The notes under the pieces: generated by a model
What the model was told of the DNA's origin: nothing
The model's database searches: none
Seen by the model: only the letters and a program-made list of their open reading frames with translations
Assembly: GCA_051453625.1 (NCBI GenBank)
Contig: JBOZIK010000001.1
Coordinates: forward strand, 298,431,805 to 298,495,804
Direction of reading: 5' to 3'
Origin: Welwitschia mirabilis
Taxonomy: Eukaryota > Gnetophyta > Gnetopsida > Welwitschiales
Length of the DNA: 64,000 nt
Program-made: the position numbers and the translations under genes
In this document: piece by piece, positions 25,612 to 39,333 of the stretch
Numbering within the stretch: the stretch's first letter is position 1
Layout: each line of letters starts with the position of its first letter

Positions 25612-28600
25612 TAGCATCAAATGTTTATTCCTTGATTGGGCAACTCAAGAAGAAAGACAACCAATGTCATAAAAGGCCATCAATTTTCCACATTCCACTC
25701 CAATAGAAGTTTAGTGCTTCTAAGAGGAAATTAACTGTTTCAAATGTAGATCTATGAAGATATAAGAAGAGCATTGGAGCTTTGTGTAAATGGCAATGTA
25801 ATGCATAGCTATAAAGACATGGGAAGAGCATTGGAAGTGGAAATTGTTTTATATTTTTTTAGATTCTTATCCCATTAATTTTAGTTTTTGATACATTGGA
25901 TGCATCCCTTTTATGTTTTCAATGAATTTAAAGTCAAAGCATATATTCCCCATCATACATGTGGGATAATCTTCTATAGAAAGATTTGATTTAAATGAAT
26001 ATTATTTCTTTGATCTATTTTAGAAATAATTGAAAAGAAAACTTTATAATTTTTTTTTAAAATGCAAACAAGTTTTATTTGTATAATTTGTCATTTATAA
26101 TTCTGGAAGATCTTTTTGTGTCATGTTAATCATAGAATAATTTTAATGATTACATGGAGATCTTTGAAACTAATCAACTAAATGACAAATGAATGAGTGA
26201 ATGATAAAATTTAAAATTATAATCAGAAATTCAAATTGAAATTGTTTACATCTATGATTTAAAAGAAAAGAACATGGGAAATGATTTACTAATGATTTTG
26301 CAGGTAGTGAGATAATTAGAATAATAGCTCAGCATTTCCATTTTCGGTGATGAGGAATTTAAGGCATCTTTAAATTGATCTTTGCATTTATTCCATGATA
26401 TCTTCCACAACATCTTTGCATTGCTATAATGAAATTTCCAGCTTTATTTAAAGCAATCTGTAGGATTCAAAAATACACTATGATGATAATTTCCATCTTC
26501 ACAAGTCTCTCATAATTTACAATTTTGAGGCAATCGATACTTGAATGCTTTAAAATCTTCTCTTAATTTTTTTAGAAGAAGTGCATGTACAGAAATCAGA
26601 TCACTATAACTCTAGTAGTTGCCTTCTCCAAAACTTAACACCCTTGCTACACAAAGAAACTATAGATACATAAATTAAGCAAAACTAATAAGGAAATAAG
26701 CAAAAATGATAAATACATTAGTGGGTTACACATGAATATTTAGAAATCAAAATTAATTATTCTAAAAAATTATTCATAAGATTTTATTATATCATAAACT
26801 GAGGTCTGTATTATCTAATATAGAGTTTTCTAATTTATCTCATTGTAAGTATACAAAGTTACTGCCCTCTAGAAAGGAAAGCCATGAATTTCTATATATT
26901 TGCTAGTAAAAGTTAATTTTCATTTTTATATATTTGCTAGTAAAAGTTTAAAACTTACAAATACATGTTAACATTATAAACGTTTTTCTAATAAACTAAA
27001 ATATTTTTTAATAAACTAAAATATTTTTTTAAAGGTATTAAGTAGAAGCTACAAACGATACATACTTCATTTTCTAAATGAATCGCATTAATAAAATCTC
27101 AAGTTAGGCAAATGAAATTCCTTTGTAATATGCATTTAATATTATTATATTTAATTTTACTTGCGTTCCATCATTTGAAATAGAGTTTTTTCCCTAATAC
27201 GTTTCCTCTTTTAATACATTAACCCCTTATTCTTCCCTTATCATGGCCATGTTGTTTCCTCTTTTTTATTTTTTATTTTTACAGACATATTTTCTTAGTT
27301 TTTTACTTTTCTGTGTTAATAGCTAAGTTTGAGATTTTTTCTTCTTCAACATCATGTATTCCATTGTAATCTTGAGCATGCTATTTTTATATCTTCCTTT
27401 AACCTCTTTACTTTTTATCTTTGAAAATCATTTTGATTTCTTTGATACCATCATGTCATGGTAATCAATCCCTTAACTTATATTTAGATAAAAATACCCT
27501 AAACACAAATGGAAACAAGAGGTAAGAATCCACAGAATACAAATTTATCTATAGAGACTACTAAAACATCATGTAATTAAAAACAAAAATTGCTCGTTTT
27601 TTATACATAAAGGCCCTAGGCCTTGGCCATCAAGGATAATGGCTAGTCATGTTTAACATTAGTATTGTAATAAGAATTTATACATGAGGTTATAATAGTG
27701 CTCCTCATAATATCCTCGCTTAGATCCATATTTCATGAATTGATTTTCATCCTCCTTTTATGTTTGGATCTTTGAATCAACTACTTATTAAAATGGGAAT
27801 TTATATATTTAACCATCCATGATATTTGTATTTTTTAACTCTTATCTTCAAACCAATATTAAAATATGGAATTACCTAATCCAAATTCCAATAATCTCCC
27901 TCTTAACAACAACATTTTAATGATAGCCCCTTGATGTATGCATTATTTAATTTTACATCACACATTATTTGCAAATTACATATTCTCATGAAGACATTAA
28001 AAGGTTAGTTACATTCTTTTTCCAATTCTTAGAATCATTAAGGAGTTCCTTTAACATGGTTTTAAGGACTTCTCACCCTACTTTGTTCCTGTAAAATGGA
28101 ATACAAATCATTTTTAAAGTATCCAAAATAGTTTTCATTAGCTATTATTACATGACATAGGTTTTTTTAGCCCTTTTTCTTTACCCTTAATGTTGTCAAT
28201 GTTAGTTGTATTACCCTTGTAGAACTAATTATACCTAATTATGAACGTTTACAATTGTTATGGAACATTACTATAACCATTTTACCATCATTAAAACATA
28301 CATAAGGGAGAACTGAAGGATATGCATGTGAGTTGCACAAGTATGTTGAGTCCTTAGCAAGCTAGCATAACCCCATAGGAGTTCCACAAACTAAAACTTA
28401 AAGGCAACATGATTTAACTAGATCACTCTCTAAATCCTTGTGTTTAATGTGGGAAGTTCTAAAAGCCTAGATTTATTTACAAATAGATTACTATACATTT
28501 TTAGTTGTTTTTGATGTCCATTTTGCTACTAAAGTATTTCTTCTAATTTTACAAATGAAAATCCATTTAAGAAAATTCAAATCATTATAAAACTTTTAGG

Positions 28601-28910
28601 GTGTTTGCATATTTAAGTATTCACAATACTATATTTCTACTAAAGAAAATACCACTTGATACAAGTTTTATAGTTAGGAATATTTAATATGACAAAATTC
28701 CCCCTCTTAGGTTACCCTCTTAGGATAATAAATGATAGTCAAAAAATTAGATAGTAAGGAAATAAAAATCCAATGTTTCTTTTTGTAAACCTCTTAATTT
28801 CACCTTAAAAATTGATCAATGCATATGTAATGCAAAAATATTAAATGAGGTTAACAACATCACATCACTAGATTTCACACCTAGACTTGCATGACTACCC
28901 ATGTATGCAA

Positions 28911-30560
28911 AAAAAAAAAAAATTAAAAATTTAAAAAAATTAAAGAAAAAAATTACATTTATCCTATTAAGTATCCTAATAATGTATATCTTTATTATAA
29001 AGAATCATGAACTTAATAAGGGTTACTTATAATATATCATTAATCAATAAATTATACTTTTTAAAATCCTTGGATTAACCATATGACATAATTGGATGCA
29101 ATATTCAGGGTGAAGTGAGAATCCATGTATGCAAAGAAAATATCATATTTGTAGTACACTAGGTAAGCTAATAAATACATTTTCATTATCAAGGGTTATG
29201 ACCTTACCAAGGTTACCTATAATATTAATCAATTATAATGTTATTATTAATTAATAAATCATATTTGCTAACATCTCTTATTTCTAAGACTATAGGACAT
29301 GAAAACATGTCATAATGTGAAAATCATAAACCTATATTATTATGGCAACTCAATTTTGTTATGATATAGGTTCTTAATTAACATTTTCTACAAGGATTCA
29401 TAGAGAACATAATACATTAATTTAGCAATACTTGAGTTAATTTAAAATTATACTTAGATGCATAATATACAATTTACTTTTTATGTTTTCTTCTATACCA
29501 ATAGCATTTCCAAGAGATACATTATCTCTTTAACTTGTCCTATACTACTATTAAATAAGATGAGAATATATATATGAGAATACATGCTATTTCGCATGAT
29601 AATAAAATATTATTTTCTGATTATACCAACTCTAAATTATATTCTAAAAATACATGATTACACAATACTAATAATAAGTGTCTAGTNNNNNNNNNNNNNN
29701 NNNNNNNNNNNNNNNNNNNNNNNNNNNNNNNNNNNNNNNNNNNNNNNNNNNNNNNNNNNNNNNNNNNNNNNNNNNNNNNNNNNNNNTAAAAAAAAGTAAA
29801 AAAAAAAGAAAAGAAAAAATATACATTTATCCCATTAAGTAACCTAATAATGTATATTTTTATTATAAAGAATCATGAACTTAAGAAGGGTTACTTACAA
29901 TATTAATTAATTATAATGTTATTATTAATTAATAACTTATACTTTCATAAATCCTTGGATTAGCCATATGACATAACTAAATGCAATATTCAGACTGAAG
30001 TGAGCATTCATGTATGCAAAGAAAATATCATGTATGTAGTACATTAGGTAAGCTAATAATATACATTTTCATTATTAAGGGTTATGACCTTACCAAGTTT
30101 ACCTATAATATTAATTAATTATAGTATTATTATTAATCAATAATTCATATTTGCTAAAATCTATTACTTCTAAGACTCTAGGACATGAAAACATGTCATA
30201 ATGTAAAAATCATAAACCTATATTATTATGGGCAACTTAATTATGTTATGATGTAGGTTCTTAATTAACACTTTCTATAAGGATCCATATAGAACATAAT
30301 ACATTACTTCAGCAATACTTAAATTAATTTAAATATTGTACTTAGATGCATAATATACAATTCAATTTTTAGATTTTTATTCTATATCAATAGCATTTCC
30401 AAGAGATACATTATATCTTTAACCTATTGTATACTACTATTAAATAAAATGAATATATATCTATGTGAGAATATATGCTATTTCACATGATAATAAAGTC
30501 TTATTTTCTGATTATATCAACTCTAAATTATATTCTAAAAATATGTGATTATACAATACT
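28911..30560. repeat. Duplicated segment across a 100-N gap
   Basis: The sequence 28,911-29,686 is repeated at 29,787-30,560. The left contig ends at TAAGTGTCTAGT. The right contig begins in the poly-A tract equivalent to 28,911. As at 8,496, overlapping unmerged contig ends are the simplest reading; a true tandem duplication is the alternative. Confidence 0.7.
29687..29786. other. Assembly gap, 100 N
   Basis: Conventional 100-N gap flanked by duplicated sequence. The right contig starts inside an A-rich homopolymer, a frequent point of assembly failure. Confidence 0.95.
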
Positions 30561-30763
30561 AATAATAAGTGCCTAGTTAGTGAATTTAGGTAATACAACT
30601 TTATAGTGATTAAATAATTAATAGTACATAATAATGTTTTTTATGTCTTCGCTACATAATATTGTAAGAGATACAATCCATCCATGGCCTACATAAACAC
30701 TAAACTTCCATGATCAACAACATGCTTATAGGACTACTCCATGATATCACCACTTCTCTCTCT

Positions 30764-30767
30764 NNNN
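30764..30767. other. Assembly gap, 4 N
   Basis: The paralogous place near 9,283-9,318 holds about 36 bases, so this gap is understated by about 30 bases. Confidence 0.9.
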
Positions 30768-31968
30768 AAATATTGGTATAAGTAAGTACATATATTCTAA
30801 GTATAGCTTTGATAAAACATTAATACAAACATGTATTTTTATGTTCCATGTTATTAAATCATGATTTCAACTTCCTTAATTAATTAAGTGTATTAGGATA
30901 GTTTCATAGCCTTGATTCTATTTCTTGTTAATTTTTGTATGATACCCTTCATTCTACTAAATTTAATTTATCATGTGACTTATTTAGAGTATTTGAGGTA
31001 TTTAGTATTTTCTCTAGATATCATGACATAAAATAGTTTTTTTATAGAAGATCATTTAGAAGTATTTGAAATAGAGTTTTGTATTATATAATATTATGTA
31101 TAATATGTCTTCTTTGTAATTTCTACTTACAAAAAAATGTATCATGCTTATAAAATTAAGGATTATAAATATCCTCTATGAAATAATTGAAATAAGAAAA
31201 GTTTCAAAAAATAGATCTATTTCTATTATTTCAATAATTTATTAAGACTCTTTTTTAACTTTATCCACTTTCAAGATGAGGATATAATAGGTTCCCTAAT
31301 GTTCATCAAATATTGAAGAAATATGGCTAACACTTTCATTGGTATCAACATTGTAACCTAACTAATTTCAATTTTATCCTCCTTTAATTATTGAAATCTT
31401 TACTATAAAAATGAAATACTTTTATTTTAAAATATGTTTATATTTATTTACACATTCATCCATCTTCTTCTGTACTAGCCATTTTAATTTCATGATTTCT
31501 TGCTAGAGTTGACTAATTATAGCTTTTTTTTATTTTAAGATACTTATTATGCTAATCTAATTCAGAGTTTCAGGGTATGAATAATTTATCCTACATGGAA
31601 CATGGAACATGGTAGAGGAACATGGAACTACATGTCAAGATTCTTTCATATTTAGTGCTTTAACTAAAGGTTGGATGTGCCTCTAAACTCATTTATGTCT
31701 TTCATCTATTTTCTTAGGTACATGAATATTAGAATATAATTAACTAACATTTTAATATAATTCTAATAGCTATGTTCTTAAAACTAAGATGATAATAAAT
31801 AGAACAAAGCTACTTATCCTCTAGATCATCCACAATAACATATTTCTTTCTATTCTATATAAGAAATGGAATTTCTTCATGGTTAAATTTAATTAAATTT
31901 GAAATTAATTCATGTTGTAAAGGAAAGGATAACTCTTCAATAAAGTGTCTATTCATGGGTAAATATAC
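30768..31968. repeat. Module D, copy 3 (uninterrupted)
   Basis: Aligns with 11,600-13,354. Unlike that copy it continues without interruption past GGTAAATATAC (ending 31,968), so it preserves the pre-insertion state of the site hit by retroelement 1. No coding content. Confidence 0.75.
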
Positions 31969-33415
31969 ATAGGTCTCATAACTAATAGTGTCAGCACATG
32001 TATATAATTATTTTTTTCACTTCTATTAGACTTTGCTAAAATCAAATCTAATAATTATGACTTCAATATTTGAGGTGAGCATTGCTTGAATAGTGTATCC
32101 AGTATTTCCATCATAATGTGATTGGAAATATTAAATTTTATTTGTAATGGGTGGATAGTCATGAAACAAAAGTGAAGAATCATACTTCCAATAAGATCAA
32201 TGTCTAATATAATCTTCTAGTATCTTCCTTATGTGTGGTTTATAATAGCTCCATCCTTACATGTATCTCACATAAGTCTCATAATCATTTTTTCTATCTT
32301 ATCTATTGAAAGTAAATAACTATTATTTAATTTAAGATTTTTCAAATACTCCACTTCCTTAATATCTAAGGGATTCAAAGTGAAATCAAATTCATTCATT
32401 TTAAATACATAGAAATAGATCATTTACTATTTTCTATTTTTGTGTAGAGGAAGGCAATATGGATGATCTCGAGACTAATCTATTATCTGCTAAGAATAGA
32501 GGAAATCTCTCTTGTAATCTCAATATCATCTTTGAGAGGAATACTTACATAATGGTAAAAACCTTAGAAGTGGACTTATGAAATGACATGGTAAAATGCT
32601 CAAGAAAAATACATTTAAAAAACTACAAAGGATAAAAGAATACTTACCAAAACAAAACTTTTTAGATCACTCTATAACTTAAAATTGTGTGAAAGTAACT
32701 TTAGCTGTTATATAACCATCAAAATATAAATTCTTATTGACCTACCATTATGTAGAATGCTAATTTTGTATTAGGTATACCATTTAGAGGATGTCCTTAT
32801 TAACTCTACTATTATTTAGACATTTAATAGCTTTTTCTATTCTATCAACTAGATTAGAATTAGGTGGCATCTCCACATGAGTAAACATAATCCACTATAA
32901 TGTTCTCATATGTGTGAATAAACTAGCTTTCAATTTTGTATACTTTTACATCATAAATTTTTTAATTATGTAGACCTTTATCCATTTAAAATAGATATTC
33001 ATACTAGAGTGTATCTAATATTATGTTGACATATGAAGAGGTATGAATGATTCAAGTTACTTTAGTTCCATAACATAATACTAGATGTCACACTTAGAGT
33101 GATGTGATTATTTATGTATGCAAATAAAATGTCACATATTTACTACACTTTGTAACTTAATAATATGTATCTTGATTATTAAGGATTATAACCTTACCAA
33201 GGATCACTTGTCATTAATTATAATGTTATTATGAACTAATGTCTCCTACTTTCTAGGATATTTATCATGATAAAATTACCCCTCCTAGGTTATCCTTTTA
33301 AGATAATAAAGAAGAGCTAAAGAATTAGAAAATAAATGAATAAAAATCATATGTTTCTTTTAGGTGTAATCCTCTTGATTTTACCTTAGTAAGTGAATAA
33401 AGTATGTGTAATGAA
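31969..33415. repeat. D-E junction and module E, copy 3
   Basis: 31,969-32,132 is the junction sequence that is absent from the assembled other copy. From 32,133 it aligns with 17,789-19,075 through all the landmarks (32,445 GTGTAGAGGAAGGCAATA; 33,187 ATAACCTTACCAAGGATC). No gene. Confidence 0.7.
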
Positions 33416-33946
33416 AATGACTTCTCTAAATCAGTGCCACCCTCTTAAATTGTTTTCTATTTAATTTTTTTAAAAGGAAATCAAAGATACTTTCACATGA
33501 TAACTGCCATATTCAGTCATAGCCAAGACTTAAGTAAACTCAAAAGAGCATCTATCTGATTTCAAACTCCTCTCTTTTATCTTTTCTAATGATATCACAT
33601 TTTTCATCTTGATTAAGAGTCCTTTTTCTACTCTATTAAAGCATTAGGGTATTCCTTTAAGGTAACATTCCCTTTTACATGTCCTCCATGTCTTGTACAA
33701 GAATGAAGCCATCTTTTTTTATCTTCCACACCCACATATAGGATTTTGGATTTATGTTTTCTCCCTTCTTCCATGTTCTTCCTTTCCTTTCATCTTTGAT
33801 TTTGCTTTGAATATTTTCTATATCTCTAATTGAAACTTTAGGAATTAATATAAATTAGAGTTTTTTTTCTAATACTTTTCCTCTTTTAATACATTAAAAC
33901 CTTATTGTTCCCTTCTTATGGTTATGTTTCCTCTTTCCTTTTCCTT

Positions 33947-34144
33947 TTAATAGATATATTTTCTTAGTTTGTTTACTTTCCTATGTTGATAACCANNNNN
34001 NNNNNNNNNNNNNNNNNNNNNNNNNNNNNNNNNNNNNNNNNNNNNNNNNNNNNNNNNNNNNNNNNNNNNNNNNNNNNNNNNNNNNNNNNNNNNNNTTTAA
34101 TAGATATATTTTCTTAGTTTGTTTACTTTCCTATGTTTATAACC
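33947..34144. repeat. Fifty-base overlap on both sides of a gap
   Basis: 33,947-33,995 and 34,096-34,144 are the same sequence (starting TTTAATAGATATATTTTC) with one difference. The Ns between them at 33,996-34,095 therefore represent an unmerged overlap. Confidence 0.9.
33996..34095. other. Assembly gap, 100 N (probably false)
   Basis: Because the flanks overlap by about 50 bases, the true gap size is probably zero or negative. Confidence 0.95.
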
Positions 34145-35129
34145 AAGTTTGAGCTTTTTTCCTTATTCCACATCATGTATTCCTTTGTAATCTTGAGCAT
34201 GCTCTTTTTGAATCTTTCCTTAACCTCTTTACTTCTTATCTTCAATACTCAATTTTATTCCTTTAATACCATCATCTCATGGTAATCAATCCCTTACCTT
34301 ATATCTAGTTAAAAATCCCATAGGCACAAATGGAAATAAGAGGTAAGCATACATAGAATACAAATTTATTTATAGTGACTACTAAAACATCATGTAATTT
34401 AAAATAAAAATTGCTCATTTTCTAAACATTACGGCCTTTGACCTTAACCATGCCAAGGATAATGTCTGGACATGTTTATCATTAGCATTATAATAAGAAT
34501 TTATTCATGAGGCCATACTAGTGATTTCATAATATCCTTACTTAGATCCATATTTCATGAATCTCTTTTGATCATCCTTTGATGTTTGAAACTTTGCCTC
34601 AACTATCTACTAAAATGAGAATTTATATATTTAACCATCCATTATATTTTTATTTTTTATCTTTGCTCTTCATATCAACAATAAAATGTTCAAATTACCA
34701 AATCCAAGTTCTAATAATCACCCTCTTAATAACAAAATTTTAATGATACCCTCTTGATATATGCACTATTCAATTTTATGTCACACATTATTTACAAATT
34801 GCATATTCTCGTGAAGACATGGAAAGGTTAGTTACATTCTTTTTCCAACTCTTTGAATTATTAAGAAGTTCTCTTAACATAGTTTTAAGAACTTCTCGTC
34901 CTACCTCATTCCTATAAAGTGGAATACAAAACATTTTTAAAGTACATAAAATAGTTTCCTTTAGCTATTATTACCTGAAATAGTTTTCTTTAGTCCTTTC
35001 TCTTTACCCTTTGTGTAAGTAAATTTAACTTATCATGTAATCTTTTTAAAGTACATAATGTATTCATTATTTTCTTCAGCTATCATTACATGAAATAGTT
35101 TTCTATATAAGATCATTTATAATTGTTTG

Positions 35130-36060
35130 AAATATAACTTTATATTATACAATTTTAGGTACAATGCAGTTATTCGATCACTGATACTTGCAGAACACTA
35201 TATCATGCTTGATGAATTGAGAATTATAAATATCATTTATAAGATAATTGAGATAAGTAAAGTTATAAATGGTAATGTATTATTTTTAGTTTAATAATGT
35301 CATGGAAATTTCCTCTTTGGACTCTTCACTTTTAAGAAGAGATTTTGATATAAGTTTGCTAATAATTATTAGACATTCAGGAGCTATAGATGATTCTTAC
35401 AGTAATGTTGATGCTTCAACCTTACGAAATTTGGTTTTATAGTCTTATAATTATTTAACTCTTTATTATAACTCAAAAATGATATCCTTATATTCTAAAA
35501 TATTTTTTAATTTATAATTTCATTGATTTTATTTTCTATTGAATATTTAGTTTCATATTTCTTTATTTTAGTTAATTGGTTATATATTCTTTTACCTTAA
35601 GATGATTATTATTTTACTTCATTTTCTTTTTTTAAGGTTTATACATTTAGCATTGTATTTGTAAATCTTAGTGGTAGAGAAATATGAAATTGCATCTGAA
35701 GATTCTTTCTACTCCTTTTTTAATACCTAAACTAATGAACTAAACATGATTCTTAACTTTCTAATGTTTTTCCTCTATTTTCTTAATTATACAAATAATA
35801 TAATAGATTGAACTTAACTTTCTAACAAAATGCTAAAAGTTGTTTTACTAAATCTAAGATAATTAGATATAGACTAAATGCACTCATCTTTATGTCATCC
35901 ATAATCATATCTTCCTTCTATTCTATTTATAAGATTCTCTTCCTTCATAGTTATATTTGGTTACCTTTAGAACTAATAAATGTTGTAAAGGGTAAATCAA
36001 TTTTTTTAATAAAGTATTTCTTCATGGCCAAATGTAGATAGTCTTAATAAAAAATGGTGT
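35130..36060. repeat. Module F, copy 2 (diverged relative of D)
   Basis: The start matches 20,660-21,204. The end (35,960-36,030: CATGTTGTAAAGG-like, then TTCATGG) resembles the ends of module D at 13,300-13,355 and 31,910-31,960. The array of modules stops here. Confidence 0.6.
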
Positions 36061-39000
36061 TATTACGTTCATGTAGATATTTATTAACTTCTATTAAATA
36101 TGATGAAATGAGAACTAATACGTGTAGTTATCCTTGAGATTAACCTTTTAAATGTGGTTCATTACCTTTTAATCTATCTTTCATAAGTGTGTTTTATCCC
36201 ATATAATTCAAGTGGCTAGCCTCTAGTATATTAAACTCTAGTAGGAATTAGAGTATTATATTCCCAGTATGTAGATGATTCAACTAGTCATTTAATCACA
36301 TGAACTCAGCTAGTCATTAAGAAAATGATTAACTTGTGTTGTGTCTCTAATTATGGGTTCTAGCTTATGTAGAATTTTCAAAATCACTTTTAATAGGGAT
36401 GATGAAATAGAATTGCATATGAGGTGTATTATAATAATGATAATAAATCAAAGAAGTGGAAATCTAAGAGGGATAAATATGACTTTTATTCAATCTTTCA
36501 TAAAAGAAAAGTAGACAAGGTAGTAAGACCATATCAAAGGAATATCGAAAATCATAAGAGAAAAATCGTCACAATTTCTAATTTGAAAACTAAAAAGATA
36601 TTCTTCCTTAATAGAAAATATAGTGAATGGAACATACATAATGCAAATTAAAATTTCAATAAAAGCAAAAAAATAAAGAGCAAAATGAATACTATGAATT
36701 AGAACATGTAATGCATAAGGGATAAACAAAAAGTATAGATACTTATAAAATGCTTAATTAATCATGATTTAAATATAATTTATTTGTAGATATGAAGAGA
36801 TGCAACAAACTTGAAATATAAAATGGTAATGATGTGCTTAATAGAAAGGAGACCAATAGTATTATTTAAAAATATTATAAGATAAAAATAATTAAGAGGA
36901 CTGGGTAATTCTAAACTTTTGAAATAAATGCATCATAATACATTAATGTCTATGATCTTCAACTAGCAAGAGAAAAGGTGAAATTATAGAAATATATGGA
37001 ATACATAATTTTGAATAAGAAGCACATTATGACATTAAACAAATAATATTTAAAGGGTAAAACCAAAGAACAAAAAATTAAAACCTAGTAGAATATAGTG
37101 ATATAGAGCATTTCATAATAAAGATAAACTTAATTAACCTACCCCTACCAAAATGTATCAAGATGAGCCCCTTAGATAAAAGTCATTAAAATAAATATCA
37201 ATATTAAAAGGGGATTCCACTTTCTTGATAGCCTAATATCAAGGAAGAAGAGAACTAAAAGAGTTAATAGCTTAGTAGCTAGAAAAAGATAATACATCCT
37301 TTTGAACTTCTCAAATACTAAATAGTTTAATTGAAATAAAATAAATAAGATCATCCTAGCTAAAAAATAACTTTAAATAATGATGGTAACTATATTTATA
37401 AATTATCATAGTAGGAGGAAGTTTCTAAAAAGTGGAGACCATATAATAGATGTTGTAGTAAGAAAATCAGAAGATATTATAATGAAGTAATAATGATAGG
37501 GATAGGATAGTAATAAAAGATTAAAAAAATTATCCCAAAGTGGCTATTAAATATTAATCATATTATGAAAAGGCTTCTATAGGACATTTTATGAAAACTT
37601 TTGATGAGAAAAAAAGGGATGCTAAAGTGGTTATTTATAAAAGAACAAATGCTCATGATCAAAAACTTGAAAAGATAGGGAATTTAAATGTCAAAGGATC
37701 ATAGAGATTATAGCTATATAGAGTATATTAATAATTTATTATAGCATTTTCCATTGGCAAAAATAGTATGAAAGGGATTTCAATGAAAAAGAAACTATAA
37801 AGGCATGTTTAACATGATCAGGGAAAAAAATGGAGTTAGCATTGTGATTTCTTTGGACTATGAAAAATATTAGAATACTTAGAGAAGAAAAGTAAGAATG
37901 TCACAATATTATAAGCATGACTTAGATAAAAATAGTAAAAAAGAAAAAGGAAAAAAAGGGAATTATTAATGCAAATGAAAAAACTTTTAATTAAAGCTTA
38001 TTGATGCATAATGTCACATGAATAATAGAAATTTATAGAGGAACATGTAGAAAGTTATTTAAAAATCCCTACTATATTTAAAAGAGGCTCAAAATTTATA
38101 TAAGAGAAATTCATTAAAAATCAAAAAAAAATCATAGCATAAAATTTTTAATTCTCCATTAATCCTTAACTTGTAGTTAAAGCTACAAGATTAGAATTTG
38201 TAGGTAGACCTATATTTATATCTTTCATGGATTACAAAGATGCTAATAAATTCTTCAAAAGTAAAGCCTAAAGATTGAATAAAGAACACATTTAAATGGA
38301 AACACCACAAAGTATAATAGGATTAAAGGGAAAAATTTATGAGTTGTTATCCTATTCAATATTAAAGTTACTCTAAGCTAAAAGGTTTGTATTATAATTT
38401 TCTAATAGTATCACCATAAGGTAAAATTATGAATCTTCTCCAATATTTTATTCAAAAACTAAAGGATAAGGTGGAGTATACAAAATTGATTATAATTCAA
38501 AGGATAGTGTATTTTTTACTAACTCAAGTAGGAATGTGATATAGCATTAGAAAATAAACTTTAAGGATACTACAATTAAAATAGGAGAGTTTAGAATTCA
38601 TCTCAAAAGTAAAATACACCATTAGAAGCTATAATCAATTTAAAAAACATCGAAAGTTCTATCAATATCAAAATTAAAAGCAAGAATAGAAAAAAAGTCA
38701 TAATATAGCTAAGTAAAATAGTAAAAGACAATAAGATAATTCTCAAAAAGAGAAATTAGAGTCAAAGGTTATTATTTTAAGTGATTATGAGAATGTAATG
38801 GAAGTAAACCATGGGAGAGACATTGAATTACTATACAATGCTGTGAAAATAGAAAATGAGAGAGAAGTAAAAGATATAAAAAATTTACTAAATTAGATAT
38901 CAAATTAAGTCACATAAAAAAGGATCCTACGGAAACCTAATTAGAGGACTCCAATACTATAAGTTATAAAAATAAAACAAAACATAATCATCAACAACTG

Positions 39001-39333
39001 AAAAATAATAATAATAAGGTAAAAATAAATAAAGTAAATATCATGTAGCTTTAATAGTTAAAAAGATCAAAAATAGTAAAATACAAAGAAATTATAAATT
39101 ACTATAGATACAAAATAAATAAGAAAATAAATAGAGTGTAATGAACTAATCTTTATTAGAAAATGAAATAATTACTATGTAAAATTGGGACTAATACCTA
39201 GATATCCCATTATTAAGATTCAATAGAAATTATTCTTTTAGTTAAATATAAATAATAACCAATATAAATTAAAGAATAATCTCACAAAAGTCATAAAAGT
39301 AACTAAAGCTAAAAATGTTCTTGAAAACAAGAG
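36060..39333 (+). other. A-rich, purine-biased region with broken protein-like frames
   Basis: Unlike the pyrimidine-biased modules, the plus strand here is very A-rich. Several stretches read as one plus-strand frame with few stops. One, near 37,575-37,690, contains KRDAKVVIYKRTNAHDQKL. Another, from about 38,170 to 38,620, contains RLEFVGRPIFISFMDYKD and then SIIGLKGKIYELLSY. Most stops are TAA or TAG. That is the look of a decayed, A-rich coding strand, as in retroelements, but I see no zinc knuckle, protease, RT or integrase motif and cannot assign a family. The open frame at 36,424-36,651 is lysine-rich and probably chance. The region ends at a sized gap. Confidence 0.4.

Larger units (their letters stand above)
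23333..26717. other. Sequence unrelated to the module array, between C3 and B2
   Basis: No homology to modules A-F was noticed. The part 23,333-25,200 is featureless AT-rich sequence with only chance frames (23,477-23,668 and its antisense). The part 25,200-25,800 is less AT-rich and carries traces of a minus-strand LTR element. A two-copy tandem repeat of about 57 bp is visible near 25,752-25,842 (GAAGAGCATTGGAG). From 25,850 to 26,717 I see nothing definable. Confidence 0.55.
26718..30763. repeat. Module B, copy 2
   Basis: Aligns with 5,373-9,320 in the same orientation. It begins within the last part of module A (26,718-27,110) and runs through the pyrimidine-rich stretch (27,180-27,430), the GC-richer island (27,623-27,643), the GGAGTTCCTTTAACATGG motif (28,040) and the double CTTACCAAGG-like motif. 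It contains a long A run near 28,910. The 165 bp repeat that is doubled in copy 1 is single here. No coding sequence. Confidence 0.75.
33415..35130. repeat. Module C, copy 4 (contains a gap)
   Basis: Same order as 19,075-20,660, including the pyrimidine-rich stretch and a more decayed island at 34,444-34,466. The 100-N gap inside it is flanked by the same 50 bases on both sides, so the module is probably complete. Confidence 0.75.

Noticed and set aside
36240-36400. Possible PBS and LTR end before the A-rich region (GGGTTCTAGCTTA)
   Set aside because: The match to known primer-binding sites is too poor, and no LTR boundary or repeat supports it.
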